A DNA stretch of 64,000 nt from Vermamoeba vermiformis (Eukaryota; Tubulinea; Echinamoebida), in assembly GCA_045837725.1 (NCBI GenBank), contig JBEWZL010000163.1, forward strand, positions 586,091 to 650,090, written 5' to 3'. Shown here piece by piece: positions 31,330-43,711 of this stretch. The notes beneath the pieces were generated by a model that saw nothing but the letters and a program-made list of their open reading frames with translations, was not told where the DNA came from and ran no database searches. The position numbers were made by a program, and so were the translations under genes. The stretch's first letter is position 1. Each line of letters starts with the position of its first letter.

Positions 31330-33063
31330 TTAGGTGATAATAGCAAATGGAGCTTTACTATGTAGTTCTACTCTAGCGTCTTTTCCTTTCAACTTTCTGT
31401 AGCCAAGCGAGCACAGTTGCGTGAACTGCAATAGTTCAGGAACGGTGTCAGACTCAAGCTGCATCACGCATAAGAACTTTAATGAAGGTAGAGCATTTCG
31501 CAGCACCTCAATTTGTTCTGAACAACTTGTTAATAAATTTTTCTAACGATTAATATTTTTCTCGTATTCATAGCGTACCTTTATTCAGCTGATCAGCCCA
31601 AATTGATTCCAGATTCGTCAGTTTAGACATAGGATGTAACTCATCGGTATTAAAGGCTGAAGCCTCCAACGATCTCAAAGACGGATAGCTGCTAATTAAT
31701 TCGACATCTTCTGTGCTAAATGTCGAGGTTGACAGGCCAAGGTGTATCAGATTCGCTGGCAGATTCGATAGTTGGAAACTGCTTCTTCGTGGGAGAACTA
31801 CTAACTGCGTGATATTCTTTAACTTCGTAAAATCAGCTTCGTTGATTTGTCCGCCAAGGCTTAAGACTTTAAGATTCGTCAAGTTAGTCCACTGATCCAC
31901 ATCCAAATACGCAGAGTTCCACGTGTCCATTAGCAAGTGAGTTAAAGTAGTAAGTCGTCCTATGAGACTAATTTCCTCCTCTATGTCACCTGGATAGCCG
32001 AATGTCAACGATAAGTTGGACAGATTTGGCAGATCGAGCAAAAAGTTGATCGAACGGGGATCCATCATGTTGAGCTGCTTCAAATTACGCAAATTGCTTA
32101 AAACTCCTATCTTTTCTTTAGACACGCGCGCAAGATCACCGAGAATAAGCTGTGTGAGCTGAGTCATTGCCGCTATTTCAACTAAATTTTGGTCTATGCG
32201 TTTGAAATCAAACTCGGAAATATATAATGACTTTAGCTGTGTAAGTTGATTGATGCCACACCCTATTATATCATATTGTTAATAAATCATCCAAAAATCT
32301 GGCCTCAAAGAATAACAATTTTCGAGATCGGATGCGATCCTGACTTACAATACTTGTCCGTAGCCACACCAATACTAGTGAGCTTATGATGATTTTTAAA
32401 GGCATTTCCAAGGTCGTGTTTGCTTTTCGGGTGATTATACGCGATCCACAACGTATCCAAATTAGTCAATTGAACCACCGTATCAGAAACCAATTCCATT
32501 TCGGGCAATTCGTCATTAACACTGATTTCCAGCGATAATTGACGAAGATTAGAGGCCTCTGCTAATTTTGGAATTTTTGCCAAGGTCGCCAAAAATTTCT
32601 TTGGTTCTTTTTTGTACTTGCTATCTCTGTATGTAATACTTATCTCTAATGCGATAATATTTGACAAATCTCGAGACAAGACGTATTCGAGCAGATCTGA
32701 CTGGTGCACATCAAGTTCTCGTACCGCTGCCCATGAAATACTTTGCGCGCGCTTGCAAATCATTCCAAACCTAGTATCGTAGTTAGTATTGCTATTATTA
32801 AATTCATTTTAGAGCTCGTCGTTGGTTGTTTGGCAAATAATCGCAAGGGGATTGTACGACCAACTACAAATTTCATTTATAATTTAACAAATGCTATAAA
32901 TACTTAAATATTGAAATAGCTAAGAATTCGACTCAATAAATTTTTTGGATGAGTTGGCTTATTATTAAAATTAATTTTTGATGGCATACCTGACAACATC
33001 TGCGCTTGAAAGATAAATCCAAATCTCTGCTAAAGGATCTTTCGGAAGGTCCAAAATATTCAT
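31330..33063 (-). CDS. F-box/LRR protein C
   Basis: Starts at 33063 (MNILDLPKDPLAEIWIYLSS), an F-box closely resembling protein A at 16466-18071. Exons: first near 33063-32990, then about 32770-32350, 32265-31580 and 31515-31330; the frame ends HSKAPFAIIT. The body is leucine-rich repeats (LTNLTNLKVLSLGG, LSNLRNLKQLNM, MTQLTQLILG). Expected to be an SCF substrate receptor. It shares a divergent promoter region of exactly 300 bp with the CARMIL-like gene on the other strand. No catalytic motifs. Confidence 0.8.
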
Positions 33064-33363
33064 AGTTATATAATACAATCTCGATGATTTAACTCAAAAT
33101 AATTCCCCCGAGCAGATGCAACTTCGAAAAAACAAAACAGTCGTATAATGTTACGCACTATGCTGATCTTATGAGCTTTGTGGTGTTGGTGTAATTATTA
33201 GGGAGGAAATTTATTTTTGTCGGCAGTTTGACGAACGTCAATTACGGCGCGCAAGATTTTTTTGGCATATTTAACAAACCGAGCGATAAAAATACTGTAT
33301 ATTAGTGCTACGTAGCGAATTTAAGCGTAATTTTACTGCGGATTAACGTATAGAATCAGCTCC
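33064..33363. promoter_or_regulatory. Compact divergent promoter, F-box/LRR C and CARMIL-like
   Basis: The two start codons are 300 bp apart on opposite strands, so both promoters must lie here. The stretch includes an A/T-rich core and a GC-richer patch (ACGGCGCGC near 33244). No specific factor site can be named. Confidence 0.5.
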
Positions 33364-36300
33364 ATGGGAGATTTGCTCAGTAAGTTCCAGACTGTCAACA
33401 GGCCATTTTAAAAATGGTGTCATATTATTTAAATAATATACATATATAATAATATTCAGATCTTTATACGGTATAATCGACATTGCATTCTAGCGAGAAT
33501 AAAATTTATCCGTTACAAAAGTCAATAACTAAATCTTTTTACTTCATCGATAATAATAAATCATACATAATTATGATTATTACGTATAAACCTGCATTAT
33601 TTTGCTGTTTTCGTCATTAAACGCCACATCTGATAAAATTCATTAATTTTCTTGTTTTAGATTATATCGACAAAGAAATTGTCGAAAAATATGCCGATTA
33701 TAAAGAAAATGTATATTTTAATGAATGGGTCGAATTAATCATCATTGATGGCGCATCTGCTCCCGTGTCACCGAAGCCAGATCCAGCAAATCCTCAAGCA
33801 GCTTCACCGCGACCAAAAAAGGCTAAAAAGCGCATGTTCATTGTAGGAAAATACCGCATATATTTATTGAAGAAAGGAATGTTCGGCAAAGGCTTCGTAA
33901 GTAATTCGCAAAAAGCTCGCTCGATCCCGATCCATAATTACCACGAATGATTCGATTAATATCAAATTACTTCAATCAAATACTTATATATTTTTTCAAA
34001 CAGGTACTCGACTCAGAGATTCCCATTATCGATTTAGAAGAGGTGACACTTACCGATAACGAAGAAAAAAACGTAAGAAATTATTTCAAAGCCTCCATTT
34101 ACTCAATAATTAATTATTGACTGTTATTTATATTTAGCTACAATTAAATTTTAAAGATCAAGTGCAATACCAAATCAAAACATCAGCGACCGAAGAGATA
34201 GTTATCTCGCTGTTAAAAACATTCAGAGAAATCACCGCATCGCAGCACCCAATCACCGTCAACAAAAAATTCAAAAAAGTGCACAAGAAAATGTATGTAG
34301 ACAACAAATCGACATCTTTGTGTTGATTGAAAACTCATCACGTACTGTTTTTAGCTTGAAGTTGACGCAAGAGAAACACATTGCCGATGGATTCTTAGTC
34401 AAATACGACACGTATTGCAATTATTTTAAAACACCAATCAGACGAGAGTAAGCAAAAAATACACTTTTTCATGTTCTTTCAACGAACAATTGAGCACTAA
34501 CCATTTTTATTTTAGGGTCCATAGGTTCATCGAGGTCAGTTTTAAACGCTTATTGTATTATTAATTATGGTCTTATTTATCTTATGTTACAGGCGTTGGT
34601 TGAAAAAAACGATCACGACTTGGATCTGACGAATTGTCCTGGCATTGACAACAAATCCGAAATCGCTATCAATATCAACACTGTAATATTACCGTTAATG
34701 TACAATACTTATTTTAGAGGCCTAGAACTAAGGTAAGCAAAACACGAAAAAATAATCGAAATTTTGAAGATAAGCCGGACTGACGTTTCCTTTTTAGGAA
34801 TGTTCCGCAACGAGAATTGACCGTTGTTTTGGGACAAATGTTGAATAAGAACACAACATTGGCTAAAATCGTTTTGCAAGGCATTGATGCCGTTGACGTG
34901 AGCGGTATTGGTCTCGCATTGAGTAAAAACAAAGACAATAAGGTATGATATTACAAAAATGCATATATTGTATAAATGCTCGTATATTAATTGAATTTTT
35001 GCTTTCTTAGGTCGAAATACTGGATCTGTCGAACAATAGCGTGGATCGAGGATTCATTGCCGTAGCAGCGTCGTTTATCTACCAGCAACATGGTGTCAAA
35101 ATACTCAACTTTGAAAATTGCAATTTGTCTGCTAAATCAGTCACTGCATTGTTCGAAGCACTCGCGAAAAACTATGCAATGTCTTTGAGCATCCGCGAGC
35201 TGTATCTTGGCGGCAACAAATTCGACGAATTTACTATGAACGCTATGTGCCACTGGCTCGATCAAGGCAAAGGTAAGCATTGTATCCATTTCATTCGTTT
35301 ATTTGACGAAGAAATTTCCTTTTCCGTACTTGGGTTCAAAATTTCATTTCTACAGTTAAATTTTCCTTTTTTGGATTAAGAATTTAGGATACAAAGCTTT
35401 GTTGCTCATTTTTCCGAAATTTTATAGGTTACTTAGCGCTACGAAAGATCTCGCTCGCAAACACCGTTGTAGATCTGAATCGAACGCTCAAGCTCTTGTT
35501 ATTCAACGTTCATATGGAGTACTTCGACTTCAGCGGCATTAAAATAACCGACGAGACTATTGCCGTAACTTTTGCCGACTTAATTAATGCGAGTTACGAA
35601 TTGAAAACCCTCAAGTTATCGACTTGCCATTTGACGATCAAGGTTATCGAGACCGTCGTTGGTGCCATAATGAAGAACAAGAAATTGAACAAAGGTAATA
35701 TTAGTCATATCATTACTCGCCTCACGTTATTAACTATTTTTTTCAGTGAATCTGGATCTGTCTGGCAACGAAATTGGTCCCGCCGGAGCATTGCAACTCG
35801 TTAAGACTATGAAAGAGCCGTCTTGTTTCTCTACAATCAACTTCGCTGATTGCAAGCTGAAAGCTAAAGGTAAGCTCGTCAGATCCAAAGCTTAATATCC
35901 GTTACATGAAGCTTCTAATATGATTCAAAGCTTTTAATCCAATTCAAACTACTATTCAGTGCTAATTGATATTATTTTAGGTGTCTCGGCACTAATAGAC
36001 ATCATGACGGACTCACTCGACTCGCTGATCTTGGACGAAAACATCTCGTACGACGAGATTGAATCCATGTGCAAGAGACTAGCGGACTTGGCCGTTAAAT
36101 ACTCGCTCAAACGACTAAGCATTGCTGGCGGCAAGACGTCTTTCAAAAAGTACCTGAATCCGTTCTTCTTGTACTTGCAATTTTCGGAGAACTTGTTGGA
36201 ACTCGATTGCAGTGCCAACGCTCTTGGAGATATTGGTGCAGTAGCACTATCGGAGATGCTATTTGAAAACAGCTCAATCGTCTCGCTTATTATTGACGGA

Positions 36301-37555
36301 AATAACTTTACTCTGGTACGTCGGATCTGCGTTGTTTCTTGAAGATTATATTAACCTGGCTTATTTAGAGCGGCTATCAAACTCTATTGAACGCGTTAAG
36401 GCACAATAAGAGCGTCTTTAATATTCCTTATCCGTTCAAAGACATTGAAAGGTGAGCACATCCGAAACCAAAGTCAAGCGAATCGATTTAATAATTGCCC
36501 ATTCCTTATAGACTTGACTCTCGCCAAAAGATGGAAGTAATTCAAATATGGCTTCACATTCAAGCGATATTGAACAAGAATAAGTCCAAAAACAATTTAG
36601 AACGCGTTGGAGATTTCGTTGTGTTCAATACACCGGTCAAATCACCGACTACACCTGATGGTCTTAATGTATTATATACCCCCTTAGCGACCCTTCCTCA
36701 AGTAAGTTTCTTCCAATCAATAACAGTTCCAGTACACGATTTTTCCAAATTTGGAAATTTATCGTCAAGCCATTATAATTTAACCCCATGCTTCGAATAC
36801 ATTAATAATATTTTCTATAGCACTTGAAGCAAGTCTACATGCCGACACTAGAAGAACAATTGCTCGGCAGAATAGATCTGAACCAGCTTGGCAAAGGCAC
36901 AAGTTTTTCCGCTGATTTTGGCGTTCAAAAATCTTACTCGAGTGCGGCACTCTCTCCACGCAGTATTTCCGCCGATAATTCCGAGAATAGAGACAGTGCC
37001 CGCGAATCAACTTCTTTGCCTTCGTTAACCAAGTCGTTGGGCACGGAGAAATTGGATTCACCTAAAAAGGCAAAAAGTCCGAGAAGCAAGTCACGCAAAA
37101 AAATTACGCTCGATACCGATAAGATCGATGGTCCTAAAAAGGAAGTGCGCATTGACTCGCCGCGAAAAGAAGTTAAAATTGATAGTCCAAGAAAGGAAAA
37201 AAGCGACAGTAATAGTCCCAAAAATAGCAAAAGTGACAACAAACTTGACAGCCCGAGAAATAATGCAAAGACTGATAGTCCCAGAAAGGAAAAAAGCGAC
37301 AGTAATAGTCCCAGAAACAGCAAAAATGACAGCAACAAAACTGAAAGCAGCCCGCGCAAAGAAACCAACACCAGATCTGAGGCCAACAATACTACTACTA
37401 ATAATAGTACCACCGCTAATGGTACTGGCACACCGCGTAAAATTGAATTTACGGAGTACAGCCCGCGCAAGATTGAACCTGGCGCCGCTGAATTTGAACG
37501 CAATGAGGCCGCTGATTCGAGTGAAGAAACTGCCCTGAAACGTTCTTCAAAATGA
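33364..37555 (+). CDS. CARMIL-like PH-type/leucine-rich-repeat protein with SPRK tail
   Basis: Exon 1 (33364-33379, MGDLL) splices over a 281-bp intron into NYIDKEIVEKYADY. The first 150 residues (YFNEWVELIIIDGA ... YRIYLLKKGMF ... VLDSEIPIIDLEEVTL ... VISLLKTFREI) look like the non-canonical PH domain of CARMIL/LRRC16 proteins. An LRR solenoid follows over many exons (VEILDLSNNSVDRG, LKTLKLSTCHL, VNLDLSGNEIGPAGALQLV, LLELDCSANALGDIG, RNI-type repeats of about 28 residues). The last exon codes a basic, disordered tail with about ten copies of a (D)SPRK motif. CARMILs bind capping protein and myosin I in amoebae; a capping-protein-interaction motif is not obvious here, so the assignment is to fold rather than function. 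Confidence 0.72.
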
Positions 37556-37770
37556 AATTTATGCTGTATGAATAATCCTTATAAACCTTTTATTTATTGA
37601 GTAGTCCATCTCGCGCGGTGCAAAAGATAAAATCTTATTTTTTGGTTTTGCACCATTTTACTTTCTTTGTTACATATTGACCAACTTTCTTTTAGTTGAA
37701 TTTTGCATCAATCTCGGGGTTTTTTTCTGGTCGTTCAGCTGCCAGCCAAAATTCTTTCGCTGTTGCTGTG

Positions 37771-40485
37771 TTAAAATCGCCCAAATATCTCCGCGTTGAT
37801 TAGTGTTTGCCCAAATTGCTGCGATGTCAGAGAATATTCTCGTGTGTCTTCGTTTTGTTCGAAAACCAGATCCGTCTTGAAGATCTGACCCTGATCTGCT
37901 AACCAACCAGGAAATACAGCGTAGAAATTAGGTGCCGAGGCAGTATATTGCACCACCAAGCGGAATTTCTCAAATACGAGCTGACTGTTGAGCACAGGTG
38001 TTGCGTGCACTAATCCGCAGCCGATGACAGGGAACAGCCAGTGCGTGACATTGCCGTCAACAACAACGAACGAGTACTTCTCTGGTGGACTGGAACTTGA
38101 CCTGAAGAGTTCGTTAGATAACCAAACATTAAACCGGGTGCAATGAAAATATAATAAGCATGTCCTTCAAAAAAATAAAGTTGCTTGGAGTAACGCAAGC
38201 ACTAATCAAGTCGTACGGGGTACGGAAAGCGAAAATAAAAGTAGCGGAGAGGCCGCACCCGGAATTGAACCGGGATCCTCGGAATCAAAATCCGATATAA
38301 TAGCCATTATACTATGCAGCCCTTGTTGGAGGCGGCGGTTTTCATTTTTTGCTCCGAGCCATCCCCGGCTGCACTGACGCGAAAAACAAAAACGTCGGGT
38401 GTTTTACAATCCGATCTTTGATGTCCCTTGCACAGCTTGCTGTTCTTGTGTGACAGTTTCCAATTAAAAAGCAATTGGTGCACAGCAGGGACTATGCTAG
38501 CCTATAGCTTGCAACCGAAAAAAAATTGCGAAGGGGAAATAGCAAGGTCGAGTGCGCACTTTCCCAGATCGGATGCAGCGCAAAAGGCAAAAAACAAATT
38601 CCGATACCGGGAGTCGAACCCGGGTTTCATGGGTGAGAGCCATGTGTGCTGCCGCCTACACCATATCGGAATGGTTGAATATGTCGAGCAAAATTTTTAC
38701 CACCTCATTCGAGAATTGATGGGATAGGATTCCTTTAGAAAACGACGGCTGTCTTACCTGGTTGTGTATTCGAAATAGCACTTTGCGAAACTGCTCTTGA
38801 TGGTAACTTGCTTCGACTCGCCAGGTTCGATGATTAGCTCGGTTGTAGGCGCATAGGAGTCACTTTTGATCAAAGGTGTTGAAGCAGATCCAGGACTCTT
38901 TTTAGGGCTGAGCCTTGACGCCTTTTTAGGTACATCGGCGATCATCATTTTGTTTTGGGGTGAGAACAGTACGGGATTATAGAATGTAGCAAGAATATTA
39001 TTACTCGAATAAATTCCGCTGCCCGAATTGAACCTTGCAGTACTTATTAGCACCAGCAATATCAGGCACGAAATAACTTACTGTCCAGTTCCTGCTCCTG
39101 CCGCAATTAGATTAACACCAAATGTTGTGGCCCACGCATTTTGCATCTGTGCGGATCCGTTAGTAATTGCCACATTGTGATACTATTTGACCTAAATTAC
39201 ATACCTCTGTCCCTGTCAACAATAGCGAAGTATCAAATAAATTGACCCACCAGGTGCTGAACACGAAGTTCTGAATTCCCATGTCTAACAACTTGTTTGT
39301 GGGTGTCTCGAACATAATGTCAAAACAAATCATCATGCCGAATCTAACTCCGAAGCTCGTGTCAAAATACATTGCATCAGGAACGAGCGGTGCATTAAAC
39401 TCCGGTTCATAGTACTAAAAACCTAGTTAATCACCACGAACTCTCTGTTACAATGGCACGTACCAAATGAGACTTGTGATACTTGGCCAAGATCTGATAT
39501 ATATTGTTAATACAGTAATTATGATACCAATTGATTAGGTCGTACTTGTCCGGTCTCATCGAAAGCTACTTGCGTGTTGTACATCCAGTGTCCATCGCTT
39601 GGACAGTTCGATGACTGCGTAATATTACATGGAACTAAGTCGCCCATATTAATAACCAATACCATGTTGTATTTCCTTGCCAAACAACTCGCGGTGTAAG
39701 TCACTTTTGCCGCATCCTGTTCGCGGTACAAAATCGTTAGTTTAAAAAATAATAGAGCTAAAAGAGCTACAATAGACTATAGGACTAAAAAAAAGAATAT
39801 ATCTTTCTCGAACATCTTTCGTAACTACGATGGAAGTCACGAAATGGAAAAGAAAGAATGAACGAAGATCTGAGTTTAGGAAAACGTACTTGCTGCTCAG
39901 AATCTCCTCGCCAATCAATGCACGGGTTAGCTGGTGCAATGGAAGGGTCAGGTATTATTTCCATATAAGGAAAAGCAGTCTTTCTAAACATCGCGTTGTC
40001 ACGTTAGAAATTGCGTACGAAGTGTCAAAAGCTAGATTATTATGGTACCTTGATACTAATAACGGACTGTATAGTCCATATTCAGGAAATACAATTATTT
40101 GAACACCAGCGTTAGAAGCGTTAAGCATAAAGGCCTAAACGAAACGGATGAGTTGTTGAATATTGGATCTCGCTTGCAAAATATTTAATAATTATTTAGA
40201 TATTAGCTATATTTATCATACAATTAATTGCGATATTTTCTGGTATTATTTATTTATTAGACGAGCTCTTACCTCATAACTCGCCAGATTGGTCATCATA
40301 ATCTGTTGAGCTTCCTTCTTCGTCAAAACCTCGTAAGGGCTTTTTGCCCTGACAGGATTAAACTCGACTACAGCGGCACGATATCTTTCTGACTGTTGCT
40401 GGAAACTCGATCCAGTCGCGCTGTTTACGCACGCACACAAGAGTGCACTCAACACTAAAATAATAGTGTGCCCTAGAATTGCCAT
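37771..40485 (-). CDS. Vanin/biotinidase-like secreted carbon-nitrogen hydrolase
   Basis: Starts at 40485 with a signal peptide ([22 protein letters not shown]). At least nine exons follow, the first 40273-40485 and the last about 38100-37771. The nitrilase-superfamily triad is visible: Glu in [11 protein letters not shown], Lys in AKYHKSHL, Cys in MICFDIMF. The block [12 protein letters not shown] and the closing INAEIFGRF fit vanin/biotinidase C-termini. Members hydrolyse pantetheine or biotin amides outside the cell; the substrate here is not determined. An [10 protein letters not shown] insert lies in the C-terminal region. One intron (about 38103-38755) is about 650 bp, over ten times the local norm, and carries two tRNA genes in the same orientation. 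Confidence 0.83.
38250..38321 (-). tRNA. tRNA-Gln (anticodon TTG)
   Basis: On the minus strand the acceptor GGCTGCA pairs with TGCGGCC (one G-T). The anticodon stem TCGGA/TCCGA encloses TTTTGAT, giving TTG for CAA codons. The T arm is CCCGG-TTCAATT-CCGGG. A TTTT-rich stretch follows the 3' end as terminator. It lies in an intron of the vanin-like gene, on the same strand. Confidence 0.95.
38599..38670 (-). tRNA. tRNA-Glu (anticodon CTC)
   Basis: On the minus strand the acceptor TCCGATA pairs fully with TATCGGA. The anticodon stem CATGG/CCATG encloses CTCTCAC, giving CTC for GAG codons. The T arm CCCGG-GTTCGACT-CCGGG-like stem is intact and a T6 run follows. Its 3' end matches the primer site of the LTR retrotransposon in this window. 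Confidence 0.95.
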
Positions 40486-40887
40486 TTGTTGAGGCGTGAC
40501 ATAGTTTGTTTAAAGTTACGAAATATGTTGTTGTTGTACGTTCAATTTTAAACGGGGCGAAAAACCGGAATAAATTTGATAAACCGTCGGCCGTTAATAA
40601 GGCATTAGCCTCGCGTCACACCAGGAACCCCCAACTGAAGGATTGTATACTAAGTGGTTGTAATAAAGAGGCGAACGGTAGTTGAAACTGGAGCTTATTT
40701 CGTCTCGCAAATATTGTACGAGGTACATCCGGTGAAAAAAAGATTCGTTTACTTGCTAGACAATATAATTATATATAAAACAGACCAAGAGTTATTCTGA
40801 ATATCCTCCCTTACATTCTCGCCGATCGACTGATAATTGTCGGTTAGTACTAGTAAACTTTCCAGCCTTCAACAACAAATGCACTAC
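40486..40887. other. Spacer between vanin-like gene start and citrate synthase end
   Basis: Promoter of the minus-strand vanin-like gene followed by the 3' flank of citrate synthase. It has a GC-rich patch near 40585 (CCGTCGGCCG). No gene seen. Confidence 0.4.
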
Positions 40888-43378
40888 TTACTTTTTAGGC
40901 AAGTCGAACGGTCCTTCGTTGGACGCTGTGCCTCCGCTGGTTGTAATCTCCGTGGCACTAGCAATGAAACAGTTAGTCACAGTGTTTTGTAAGGCGTCGA
41001 AAGTAGGCTGTGATACATACGTAGTAGATTTGGCTAGCTTTTCAGCAGCATTTCTTCGTCGACCGAACAAGGACGGTTTCGTGGCCAACAACTTCTCTTT
41101 GCCCTTGTTGTCGTTGTCGCGGTTCTCCATAGCAATGTACACTCGCTTTTCGAGACCAGTGTAGATCTAAAGAGCATACGTTAGCACAAAATTAAACCAA
41201 GTTGCTTTTTGACACGTGTCAAAGTGTCTTCTGCACGGATCCATACCTGTCTGGGGCGGTAGATCTTCATGCCAGCAGGGTCTTGCAAGGCTTCAACCCA
41301 GTGAGCTAACCAGCCTGCAACTCTAGGAATGCAGAACAAGACAGGGAACATATCGGTAGGGAAGCCCATGGCGTTGTAGATCAAACCAGAGTAGAAGTCG
41401 ACGTTAGGGAACAACTTGCGGCTGATGAAGTACTCGTCAGCCAAGGCTTGTTTCTCCAACTCGATGGCGATCTCCATCAACGGGTTCTTTCCGAGCACGT
41501 CAAACACCTCGAAAGTGATGTCCTTCATGACCTTGGCACGAGGATCGTAGTTCTTGTAAATGCGGTGACCGAAGCCAAACAAGATCTTCTTCTTGTCCTT
41601 GACGTCTTGCAAGAAGGCAGGAACGTTGGCGGGTGAGCCGATTTGTTCCAACATTCGCAAAACAGCTTCATTGGCACCACCGTGCAAGGGACCGTAGAGT
41701 GCACCAGCGGCACCAGAGACGGCAGTGTACGGATCAACGAGAGTCGATGAAATTTGACGCATAGTCGCGGTACTGCAGTTCAACTCGTGATCAGCGTGCA
41801 AGATCCAGATCTTGTCAAGAGCCTGTTTTGAACGATTTAAATCAGCTTACTATTATATTTCACGATACTGGGACCTCGTAATATTATAGGGGCCGGTACT
41901 TACTCTGGCGAGCACGGGGTGAGGGCGGTAATTGTTCTCAGACAATCTGTCCAACATGTACATAAAGTTCTCGACGTACGACAGGTAGTTGACGGGGTTG
42001 TTGTAAGGTCTAAATATTAAATATAATACCATTAGTACCGAATTCATAGCACGCGCTACGCTTGCAAATAAATCGAATTTACAATTGCAGATTAAATGTA
42101 CGGAAGAAAATAAAATTTGGCTTCAGTCACTTACCGACCAATGCGATGTCTGTAGGCGCAAGCGGCAATAGTGGGAATCTTGCCCAAAATTCTGAAGATT
42201 TGTTTGTTGCGCATAGCAGGATCTTGGTAGAGATCTGAGCCTTGCAAAGCAGGATTCGCATCCGGATAGAAAGTACCCATGGCAGAGATCGAGCTGACCA
42301 ACATACCCATAGGATGAGCGTCGTATCTGAATGTTTGCATCAATTCGACCAAGTTCTCGTGGATGAAAGTGTGGCGCATAATGGTAGTCTCCCATTGCTT
42401 CTTTTGAACCTAATCCACAAAAACAATTAATAAAAAACTCCTACAATATATACCGTATATTATTATGATCTTTTTTATATCGATAGCGAGTTTATCGTAA
42501 AAATAAAAGTTTCGATTTTGACGGGCGAGTTCAAGTCACCGTAAATCGCTCGGTAATTGCACGAATAACTCCGTTTAAATATCTTTAATTACCTTGTTAG
42601 GGAGTTCGCCATAAATAAGCAAGTAAGCGACCTCCAAGAAAGTGGATTTCTCGACGAGTTCTTCAATGTCGTAGCCGCGGTAAGTCAAAACACCCTTATC
42701 TCCGTCAATCTTGCAAATTTTAGATTTGCAGCAAGCGGTATTGAAGTAGCCACCGTCATAAACCCTAATAAAGTGCGTTAGGTTCTCGAAGGATCCAGCG
42801 ACAGAAATTGCAAGTTGCATAAATTCAGAAAAATGCTCTAAAAGATTGCAAATATGAATTGCTTGATGTATATCGAATATAGATATGATTTTAATTACTT
42901 AGAAAATTAAAAGAAAATTACTTACACCAAGCCGACATCGTCAGGATCTGCCGTCTTGATATTTTTGAAGTCAGTAGCGTTGATGGCATTTTGGCCAATA
43001 GGAACGGTGTATTCCTTGCCAGTTCTAGAGTCCTTAACGGAAAGCTTCTCTCTGTAGCAAAAATGAATTTATTAGCGAATATTCAATCTCGAACTTGAAG
43101 CTGCACCAGAAAAAATTTGCGCTCAAATGGCATAAAAAAATCGATAAAATAATAGAGGTATTATGTTTAACATTAAAACTTTAAAATAAAGCCGGAGAAC
43201 CAAAAAGTTCCCAGCCAGATTAGATGCCTTTTCGTAAATTAATCCTTAGAGGGAATAATTGTTATCAATATATGTCAACTAAACTCTTCAATTAAATTTC
43301 TTTTCATCATCAATGTACGAGACCGCATTAAGCGACGTTTACTTACTTTGCTTCTTCTTTACGTGGAGCAGATGCCAT
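40888..43378 (-). CDS. Citrate synthase
   Basis: Six or more exons; the first is 43347-43378 ([11 protein letters not shown]) and the stop is at 40888. It condenses acetyl-CoA and oxaloacetate to citrate. The catalytic residues of the bacterial/peroxisomal-type enzyme are in place: His in GPLHGGANE, His in [14 protein letters not shown] and Asp in NVDFYSG. Substrate-binding blocks [13 protein letters not shown] and RPRQIYTG are intact. The N-terminus is short and lacks an obvious mitochondrial presequence. The C-terminus extends about 80 residues past RPRQIYTG with a polar region ending GPFDLPKK and no SKL-type signal. Compartment is therefore unclear; cytosolic or peroxisomal are both possible. 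An intron at about 41172-41247 contains the palindrome at 41208. Confidence 0.93.
41208..41223. repeat. Perfect 16-bp palindrome TTTGACACGTGTCAAA (intronic)
   Basis: Identical to the palindrome at 16441-16456. It has a CACGTG core as bound by bHLH/bZIP-type factors. It lies inside the last intron of the citrate synthase gene. Confidence 0.6.
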
Positions 43379-43711
43379 TGCGTGTTAGTTTGTTGGATTA
43401 ATAAATTAATATAGCCCGCGAAGCAAGTGGTGCTCTGTTTAATTGGGAGATTGGTTTTTGATTTTTTCCCTTCGGTCATTCGTTTTGACGGGCCGGCTGA
43501 ATTTCACCGGAAATTTGACTGAATGTGATTTGATTGATACGTGGTACACTTCCTCGCACCACCAGACCAGTTAGAAAGATACATTGCTGGAAGTAGGCAT
43601 TTTTAGACTATGCAGTGATAAACGATTCATTATAATTAATCAGTAGTTCAAATCTGGAAGGGAAACAACGCTACGCGTTTCCTATGACTGATTTTATTTT
43701 ATGTGAATGAT
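43379..43711. other. Citrate synthase upstream region
   Basis: 333 bp between the citrate synthase start and the stop of the Cys-rich gene, both on the minus strand. Presumed promoter; nothing else recognised. Confidence 0.4.

Noticed and set aside
36934-37503. 189-codon Leu/Ser-rich minus-strand ORF
   Set aside because: It is the complement of the SPRK repeat tail of the CARMIL-like gene; repetitive coding keeps the other strand open.
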